A DNA stretch of 9,261 nucleotides from Gammaproteobacteria bacterium (lineage in GTDB: Bacteria; Pseudomonadota; Gammaproteobacteria; J113). The stretch covers positions 1 to 9,261 of the forward strand of contig RFJX01000042.1 of NCBI GenBank assembly GCA_003694425.1, given 5' to 3'. The notes under the pieces are model-generated. The model had not been told where the DNA came from. It worked only from the letters and a program-made list of their open reading frames with translations, and did no database searches. The position numbers and the translations under genes were made by a program. Shown one piece after another: positions 6,074 through 9,261 of the stretch. Numbering within the stretch: the first letter of the stretch is position 1; each line of letters starts with the position of its first letter.

Positions 6074-6915
6074 GCCTCCGCCTGCCGGCCTTGCTGCATC
6101 TCGTGCAAGGCCTTTTCGTCTCCTGCGGGGCGATCCTGCCGTTCGTGCCCGAACAGGGGACGCAGGCTGACTCCGAGCCGATAGCGCTTGCGGCGCCAGC
6201 GCTTGCGGTTGCTCCTGCCGTTGATGGCCTGTTCGAGTTCCGGATGGCCATTGACCCTGCGGATCGATCGGGCCGATTCGGCTAGAGGAATGAGTTCCTC
6301 GAGGAAGAAGTCTCGTCGCACGAAAAAGGCCCGGTTGGACCAGGGCATGAAGCGCGAATCCGTGATTGCGATACCTCGCTCCGCAGACAGGCGCACCTTT
6401 TCGGAAGGGAGCTGTGCGACGGGATGGCTGTGCATCAGGCAGTAGCGGAGCAGCCAGGCATCGGCCCGGGCCCATCGTATCCTTCCGGCCAGGGTGCGCC
6501 GGGGCGGAAATCCCTGCCAGTATTTTTTGGCCCTTCGGTCGCTTTGATGCACGGAGTCCCCGAACTGCACGAATTCGACCTCGCCTCGCTGCAGGAGCTC
6601 CAGGGCCTCTTCCAGGAGGTGGCTGTCCCGTGCATTGACGAGGCAGTTGTCGTTCTCCAGAACCAGTACCTGCTTCCGGTCTGCGGAGCGGACCGCCAGT
6701 TCCAGACCGGACTGGATGCCTACGTTCTCGAGCGTGACGCAGGTTCGGTAGCCATAACGTTCCGCTAGCTCGACCTCCTCGGGGGCCCCGCACTGACAGA
6801 CCACCAGGGCGTCACCGAATGCCGGGCGGAGATCCCTCAGCGAGGCCAGAGTCCTCTCCAAGGTACGTGGCGCGCGCCAAGTCAGCAGGGCGAGGGTGGC
6901 ATCCTGCAGGTTCAT
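6067..6915 (-). CDS. Putative glycosyltransferase, GT2/GT-A-like
   Basis: The product is 282 aa. The N-terminus (DATLALLTWRAPRTLERTLAS, about 5-25) matches the usual beta-alpha opening of GT2 enzymes (xxVxxxTYNRxxxLxxxLxSL). ENVGIQSGLELAV (63-75) resembles the N-x-G-x-x-x-x-x-N helix, and VLVLENDN (83-90) sits where GT-A enzymes carry the DxD or EDD metal site. The form here is E-N-D-N. The middle section (residues 110-220) contains many aromatic and Arg residues with no motif I recognise. The C-terminal 50 residues are strongly basic (NRKRWRRKRYRLG near 235-247) and probably contact anionic lipid. ATG 6915 overlaps the stop of the GT4 gene (ATGA). Its own 3' end overlaps the ligase start by 7 nt. 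A glycosyltransferase role fits both fold hints and neighbours, but sugar and acceptor are unknown. Confidence 0.7.
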   Translation of the reverse strand: MNLQDATLALLTWRAPRTLERTLASLRDLRPAFGDALVVCQCGAPEEVELAERYGYRTCVTLENVGIQSGLELAVRSADRKQVLVLENDNCLVNARDSHLLEEALELLQRGEVEFVQFGDSVHQSDRRAKKYWQGFPPRRTLAGRIRWARADAWLLRYCLMHSHPVAQLPSEKVRLSAERGIAITDSRFMPWSNRAFFVRRDFFLEELIPLAESARSIRRVNGHPELEQAINGRSNRKRWRRKRYRLGVSLRPLFGHERQDRPAGDEKALHEMQQGRQAEAC

Positions 6916-7985
6916 GACAGCCCAGTCTCCCGGAATCGCCGGCGATGGAATTCGATGGCCTCGGCAAATTGAGGTGCGACGGCTTCCGGTGTGAATCGCC
7001 GCGAGGATTCCAGTGCCGCCTTGGCCATGGGCAGTCGCCTGGCCGGATCGGCCAGGCTGCGAATGTGCTTCGCCAGCGCTTCCACGTCCCCTACTTCGAA
7101 CAGCAGGCCATTGATGCCATGTTGGATCATCACGGACGGTCCATTCAGGCGAGATGCAATTACGGGAACTCCAACGGCAAGAGATTCGAGAATGGTCATT
7201 GGAAATGCTTCGCTACGCGATGGCAGGATGAGAATATCGAGTTCGGCAAGAAAAGGCTCGATCCTGCCGATCCAGCCATGGTGCACCAGCCGTCCCCGTG
7301 ACTCCAGCGCCTCGGCCGCCGGCCGGAATTCGGCGTCAATCGGGTCGCCACACATGTGCAGTCTGAAATCCACGTCCTGCAGGCGATGCATCGCATCGAA
7401 CAGGATGTCGATGCCCTTGCCATAGCCGGTTCTGCCGACATAGCCAATCTGCAGGGTAGCATTCCCGCTCGGCTGGCTACGGCAGTCGCTGCGCTTGCGA
7501 TAGGCATTGGGGACCACGGAAATGATCTTGTCCGGCATGATGCGGGAGACCTCGTCCCGGAAGCCTTCCGTGAACACCATCCAGTGGCGGAAGAAACGAT
7601 AGGGGCGCGGTTTTTCCTTGTGCAGGACCTCGATGTTGGGTGCCCTGCCGAGCAGGGTTCTGCCCAGAGGCCAGGTGCGGCCGCTGTGGTGGACGATGGC
7701 GAGCGGAGATTCGCGCCGCAGCCGGCGCATCACCGAAAGGCACTCGAGGCTCAGCTGTGGCCGCAGACCATTGTGCCAGTACAGGCTGTGATGGACCTCG
7801 TAGCCGTGGCCCTGCGCTTCCCTGGCACAGGGTGCCGAGGCCGTCAGCAGAAAGGGTTTCCAGCCGCAGGCCCGGATCACGTGGAGCTGATTGATGACGG
7901 CCTTGTGTATGCCGCCACCTTCCCCGCCGACCCAGTTCTCTTCCTTGGCGCCGTAGATCACGACAATGCGCTTGGATTCCTTCAT
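6912..7985 (-). CDS. Glycosyltransferase family 4
   Basis: The 357-aa product is a GT-B retaining glycosyltransferase of normal length. The N-terminal domain opens with a beta strand and Gly-rich loop (IVVIYGAKEENWVGGEGGGI, residues 7-26), where the acceptor and donor phosphate meet. The C-terminal donor domain starts about residue 178 (LQIGYVGRTGYGKGID, 178-193) and carries the EX7E motif in SRSEAFPMTILESLAVGVP (E259 and E267), followed by VIASRLNGP and GINGLLF. It is the first gene of the six-gene minus-strand operon. It has its own promoter and a plausible ribosome-binding site (CCAGGG, with AGGG at 7993-7996, seven bases before ATG 7985). The next start overlaps its stop (ATGA). As first gene it may add the innermost sugar of this part of the LPS, but gene order does not prove reaction order. 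The gene is somewhat AT-richer around 7130-7260. Confidence 0.92.
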   Translation of the reverse strand: MKESKRIVVIYGAKEENWVGGEGGGIHKAVINQLHVIRACGWKPFLLTASAPCAREAQGHGYEVHHSLYWHNGLRPQLSLECLSVMRRLRRESPLAIVHHSGRTWPLGRTLLGRAPNIEVLHKEKPRPYRFFRHWMVFTEGFRDEVSRIMPDKIISVVPNAYRKRSDCRSQPSGNATLQIGYVGRTGYGKGIDILFDAMHRLQDVDFRLHMCGDPIDAEFRPAAEALESRGRLVHHGWIGRIEPFLAELDILILPSRSEAFPMTILESLAVGVPVIASRLNGPSVMIQHGINGLLFEVGDVEALAKHIRSLADPARRLPMAKAALESSRRFTPEAVAPQFAEAIEFHRRRFRETGLS

Positions 7986-8015
7986 TCTCGGGCCCTGGAT
8001 TCGTTATCTTCCTTG

Positions 8016-8034
8016 CGAGGCCTGCGGTGCCTCG
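8016..8034 (-). other. Hairpin in the leader of the minus-strand glycosyltransferase operon
   Basis: CGAGGC (8016-8021) and GCCTCG (8029-8034) can pair as a 6-bp GC-rich stem with a 7-base loop. It lies between the predicted transcription start (about 8042) and the first gene's ATG, and is not followed by a U-run, so it is not an intrinsic terminator. It could stabilise the mRNA or be chance. Confidence 0.3.
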
Positions 8035-8048
8035 GGTTCAGTCGGATC

Positions 8049-8057
8049 ATTATACCA
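8049..8057 (-). promoter_or_regulatory. Extended -10 promoter for the six-gene minus-strand operon
   Basis: On the minus strand, 8057 to 8049 reads TGGTATAAT: a perfect sigma-70 -10 hexamer (TATAAT, 8054-8049) with the TGn extension that can replace a -35 box. No good TTGACA lies 16-18 bases upstream. Predicted transcription start is near 8042, giving a leader of about 57 nt before ATG 7985. A second TGGTATA lies 8 bp upstream (8065-8059), so the site reads TGGTATATTGGTATAAT. The promoter sits in the 92-nt gap after lpxL, so the operon can be transcribed independently of lpxL. I see no convincing terminator after lpxL, so read-through is also possible. Confidence 0.6.
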
Positions 8058-8077
8058 ATATACCAGTGGGACCTGGA

Positions 8078-8998
8078 TCAGTAGGGCGCAGGCTCGCCTT
8101 CCGGTCGGGTCTTGAATCTGCGGTGCACCCACAGGTACTGCTCGGGTATGCGGGCGATCTCCTGTTCCAGCAACCGGTTGATGCGGAGCGTGTCATGGCG
8201 GTCGTCCCCACTCGGGAAGTGTTCCAGGGCGGGCAGGACACGCAGCCGATAACCGCGGTTGCCGGGCAGGCGTTCGGGAAAGAAGGGTACCACGGCCGCG
8301 CCACTGATGCGGGCCAGCCGTGCCGTGGCCGTGACGGTCGCGGCAGGGATGCCAAAGAAGTCCACGAACACCGAATGATGGCGGCCGTGGTCCTGGTCCG
8401 GGGCGTACCAGACGGGCATGTTGGCACGCAGGCTTCGGAGTAGGCCACGCAGGTCGTCCCGGTCGATGGCCTTCTCGAAGTTCCGCTCCCGCGCCTTGCG
8501 CATGACGCGCTCGAACAGGGGATTCTTGTGGCGCCGGTACATGACGTGAAAGGGCACCTGCCGGGCGAGCAAGCGTCCGCCGATCTCCAGGCTGGTGAAA
8601 TGGGCAGAGAGCAGCAGCACTCCCTTGCCACGCTCCAGGGCATGGTGGAGGTTCTCGAGGCCCTCGATGTGACCCAGATGCCGCAACCTGTTCGGCGGTG
8701 TCCACCAGCTCATTGCCGTTTCCACGATTCCCATGCCCAGCGACTCGAAATGGCGTTCGAGCAGACGCTGCCGCTCTTCCTCGCTCAGTGCAGGAAAGCA
8801 GAGGCGCAGATTGACGGCGGCGATGTGACGGCGCGCAGACGCCAGTCGCAGCGCCAGTCGACCCAGCCGGCGGCCGACGGCCATTTGCACGGGATAGGGG
8901 GCATGGGCGAGGCTCCAGGCAGAACCCAGCCCTGCCCATAGAGGCCAGAATTCTGGGGCCAGTAGTGAGAGGTGAAAATCTGTCGGAGAATCAGGCAT
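8078..8998 (-). CDS. lpxL: Lipid A biosynthesis lauroyl (late) acyltransferase, LpxL/HtrB family
   Basis: The 306-aa product transfers a secondary acyl chain from acyl-ACP to Kdo2-lipid IVA (or an analogue) at the inner membrane. It aligns along its whole length with E. coli LpxL, also 306 aa: an N-terminal membrane segment (about 12-36), ARRHIAAVNLRLCFPALSEEER (55-76), the catalytic HX4E (H133-F-T-S-L-E138; E. coli H132/E137), VWYAPDQDHG (196-205), and the ending WVHRRFKTRPEGEPAPY, which nearly matches E. coli LpxL. ATG 8998 is chosen because MPDSPTDF aligns with the E. coli start. The frame stays open far upstream, but those codons run into the promoter region and across cobU, so a longer start is unlikely. 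No strong Shine-Dalgarno is seen before 8998. Which acyl chain it moves cannot be read; LpxM and LpxP relatives share the fold, but the ending and length favour LpxL. Confidence 0.92.
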   Translation of the reverse strand: MPDSPTDFHLSLLAPEFWPLWAGLGSAWSLAHAPYPVQMAVGRRLGRLALRLASARRHIAAVNLRLCFPALSEEERQRLLERHFESLGMGIVETAMSWWTPPNRLRHLGHIEGLENLHHALERGKGVLLLSAHFTSLEIGGRLLARQVPFHVMYRRHKNPLFERVMRKARERNFEKAIDRDDLRGLLRSLRANMPVWYAPDQDHGRHHSVFVDFFGIPAATVTATARLARISGAAVVPFFPERLPGNRGYRLRVLPALEHFPSGDDRHDTLRINRLLEQEIARIPEQYLWVHRRFKTRPEGEPAPY

Positions 8999-9035
8999 AT
9001 TGAGAACTGCAAGGGAGACGTTTGGTGAGGTGTCC

Positions 9036-9083
9036 GGTATCATCTGTGCAAACCGGCATATGCCGGACCCTGTCCATGATACC
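9036..9083. repeat. Nested palindrome in the lpxL-cobU divergent intergenic region
   Basis: A perfect 14-bp palindrome, CCGGCATATGCCGG (9053-9066), is flanked by a perfect 8-bp inverted repeat, GGTATCAT (9036-9043) and ATGATACC (9076-9083). Both share exactly the same centre (between 9059 and 9060), with two equal 9-nt gaps. Each outer arm contains TATCAT, a -10-like hexamer reading toward the centre. It could be a dimeric or tetrameric repressor operator controlling lpxL, cobU or both, or an RNA hairpin in a leader. It falls in the 165-nt region (8999-9163), which otherwise shows no gene. Confidence 0.6.
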
Positions 9084-9084
9084 A
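9076..9084 (-). promoter_or_regulatory. Candidate extended -10 promoter for lpxL
   Basis: The minus strand reads TGGTATCAT from 9084 to 9076: a TGn extension and a -10 hexamer matching TATAAT at five of six bases. The expected start is near 9069, giving a leader of about 70 nt before ATG 8998. No good -35 is seen. It overlaps the right arm of the nested palindrome, so a protein bound there would probably block it. Confidence 0.4.
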
Positions 9085-9163
9085 GCAGGATGCATTCATA
9101 AATGACCGGGAGTTTTACTGTATCGAGCGAGGTTTCTCCGGTACTGCACATGAACCCGTTCCC

Positions 9164-9261
9164 ATGCGCACCCTGATCCTGGGCGGGGCCCGCTCCGGCA
9201 AGAGCCGCCATGCGGAGGCGCTGGCCGCGGCCCACGCCGGCCCGGTGGTCTACCTGGCCAC
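9164..9261 (+). CDS. cobU: Adenosylcobinamide kinase / adenosylcobinamide-phosphate guanylyltransferase, N-terminal fragment (cut by window edge)
   Basis: The first 32 codons are visible and start MRTLILGGARSGKSRHAEAL. The GGARSGKS P-loop directly after the first beta strand, the following R-H/Y-A-E helix and the VVYLAT strand are typical of CobU/CobP, which phosphorylates adenosylcobinamide and attaches GMP in the late (nucleotide loop) steps of cobalamin synthesis or salvage. ATG 9164 matches the family start and no other in-frame start lies close upstream. No Shine-Dalgarno is visible before it. The gene runs off the window. It points away from lpxL and is not functionally linked to LPS assembly. 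I looked for a cobalamin riboswitch upstream and saw no convincing B12 box. Confidence 0.92.
   Translation, partial: MRTLILGGARSGKSRHAEALAAAHAGPVVYLA

Noticed and set aside
4838..6793. A 651-codon frame extending the ligase gene far upstream
   Set aside because: The extra 240 codons lie out of frame within the GT-A-like gene and show no membrane or family features. The hydrophobic protein begins after ATG 6073.
8064..8080. Intrinsic terminator after lpxL (CCAG/CTGG hairpin on the minus strand)
   Set aside because: The stem is only 4 bp with a 6-base loop, and it is followed by mixed sequence that is better explained as the next promoter, not a U-run.
9096..9105. Small palindrome TCAT-AA-ATGA in the lpxL-cobU gap
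   Set aside because: Only 4-bp arms with no extension. This is expected by chance in AT-richer intergenic DNA.
8999..9163. Cobalamin riboswitch upstream of cobU
   Set aside because: The region is short and I could not find a convincing B12 box or the expected multi-stem layout. A covariance-model search would settle it.
8999..9235. N-terminal extension of lpxL up to position 9235
   Set aside because: It would run antisense across the start of cobU and through the palindromic promoter region. Homology to LpxL begins at ATG 8998, where the length matches E. coli LpxL.
1..9261. Mobile element, tRNA, rRNA or CRISPR array
   Set aside because: No transposase motifs, terminal repeats, tRNA-like cloverleaf, rRNA sequence or regular repeat-spacer pattern was seen on either strand.

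Overview
The window looks like chromosomal DNA of a high-GC gammaproteobacterium. The evidence is the dense, overlapping gene packing, the GC-rich third codon positions, and an LpxL-type acyltransferase that is collinear with the E. coli protein, has the same length (306 aa) and nearly the same C-terminal tail. I cannot name a genus. Most of the window is a lipopolysaccharide (LPS) or lipooligosaccharide glycan-assembly locus. The right edge holds an lpxL homologue and the start of cobU.

Layout: (1) Positions 1-2176, plus strand: the 3' end of a GT4 glycosyltransferase, a possible 11-codon mini-ORF, a GT11 (alpha-1,2-fucosyltransferase-like) gene and a GT10 (alpha-1,3/4-fucosyltransferase-like) gene, joined by ATGA stop/start overlaps. 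(2) Positions 7985 down to 2173, minus strand: six tightly packed genes, in transcription order GT4, a GT-A-like transferase, an O-antigen ligase/polymerase-family membrane protein, a DxD glycosyltransferase of uncertain family, a GT25 transferase and a second GT10. Five of the six junctions, counting the convergent one, overlap, and the sixth is 6 nt. The two GT10 genes converge and their stop codons interlock within 4 bp (TTAG). (3) Positions 7986-8077: a short intergenic region with a good extended -10 promoter for the minus-strand operon. (4) Positions 8078-8998, minus strand: lpxL. (5) Positions 8999-9163: a divergent intergenic region with a nested palindrome. (6) From 9164, plus strand: the start of cobU.

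How the genes may work together (inference): LpxL acylates lipid A. The soluble or peripheral glycosyltransferases extend a core or O-chain oligosaccharide at the cytoplasmic face. The Wzy_C-family membrane protein would ligate or polymerise glycan at the periplasmic face. One GT11 and two GT10 genes suggest a fucosylated or otherwise deoxy-sugar-decorated glycan, possibly Lewis-like. No GDP-fucose synthesis genes, flippase or chain-length regulator lie in the window. I saw no tRNA, rRNA, transposon or CRISPR array.
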